From positions 1-5,867 of the forward strand of contig JAAWCC010000133.1 in NCBI GenBank assembly GCA_022792975.1: a stretch of DNA of 5,867 nt. The letters are read 5' to 3'. Below the pieces are notes generated by a model. That model saw only the letters and a program-made list of their open reading frames with translations. It did not search any database and was not told the origin of the DNA. The translations under genes were made by a program, and so were the position numbers. This document shows, one piece after another, positions 5,670-5,867 of the stretch; position 1 is the stretch's first letter; every line of letters starts with the position of its first letter. This DNA comes from Clostridia bacterium. Its GTDB lineage: Bacteria > Bacillota_A > Clostridia > TANB77 > CAG-508.

Positions 5670-5867
5670 TTAATTTTTTTCCTCTGCGCTAGACTTCTTT
5701 AGGTAAAGTGCAGATAAACCTAAAGAGGTTGAGAAATCCTTTGAGTTATATTTATCAAATGCGCATACTCCAACATATTTAGAAGAAATAAAAGTATCCT
5801 CTAAAATAGTTACTTCATTTTTCAAATATGATTTTATCACATCTTTATAAAGTATGCCACAATTTCC
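5670..5867 (-). CDS. tsaB: TsaB, C-terminal part only (5' end cut by window)
   Basis: Only the last 65 residues are present, open to the window edge. The segment begins GNCGILYKDVIKSYL and ends LSALYLKKSSAEEKN, matching the end of TsaB (family pattern PLYLRKSQAEE). TsaB is an inactive kinase-fold partner of TsaD in the complex that places threonylcarbamoyl on A37 (t6A) of tRNAs reading ANN codons. Its stop is 1 base before rimI, so the two are almost certainly cotranscribed and translationally coupled. No CGG codon occurs in the visible part. The identification rests on the short C-terminal motif plus gene order. Confidence 0.83.
   Translation of the reverse strand, partial: GNCGILYKDVIKSYLKNEVTILEDTFISSKYVGVCAFDKYNSKDFSTSLGLSALYLKKSSAEEKN

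Overview
The window looks like a chromosomal segment of a low-GC Firmicute, most likely a clostridium: the coding sequence is AT-rich, Arg is mainly AGA/AGG, Shine-Dalgarno sites are of the GGAGG type, and the gene families fit. The family or genus cannot be fixed from the sequence alone.

Layout. Plus strand: the 3' part of lexA (1-633), then after a 2-base gap dxs (636-2500, 1-deoxy-D-xylulose-5-phosphate synthase). A good sigma-A-type promoter lies inside the last codons of dxs and drives a short two-helix membrane protein gene (2548-2793). This gene ends in a strong bidirectional terminator (2785-2814). Minus strand, converging on the terminator: the 3' end of tsaB (5867-5670), rimI (5668-5239) and a 797-residue Lon-family protease of the AAA_32 type (5206-2813). 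These three are closely spaced and look like one operon. No rRNA, tRNA, CRISPR array, insertion sequence or gap of more than 50 bases between genes was seen.

The striking observation is that two core genes are readable only with +1 changes of frame. dxs needs two and rimI needs one. All three changes fall on the same in-frame signal, NTT CGG: CTT CGG C at 1743, CTT CGG A at 2017, and ATT CGG A on the minus strand at 5518. In each case dropping the C of CGG restores the protein, and the junction (L-G, L-G, I-G) fits the family. In about 1,830 codons of lexA, dxs, lon-like, rimI and tsaB, CGG occurs in frame only at these three places. The same double-stranded pentamer occurs in antisense inside lexA and rimI without breaking the frame. 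That argues against a simple motif-specific sequencing error and against random pseudogene decay.

My leading interpretation is a translational recoding system. CGG is starved or poorly decoded in this organism, and the peptidyl-tRNA on NUU slips one base onto UUC, after which GGN is read as Gly. The main counter-evidence is that the small membrane protein gene uses CGG twice as an ordinary codon, in contexts (CGT CGG, ATC CGG) that cannot slip in this way.

Functionally, the plus-strand genes cover SOS control (LexA) and the first step of the MEP isoprenoid pathway (Dxs). The minus-strand genes cover tRNA t6A37 synthesis (TsaB), N-terminal protein acetylation (RimI) and proteolysis (Lon-like).
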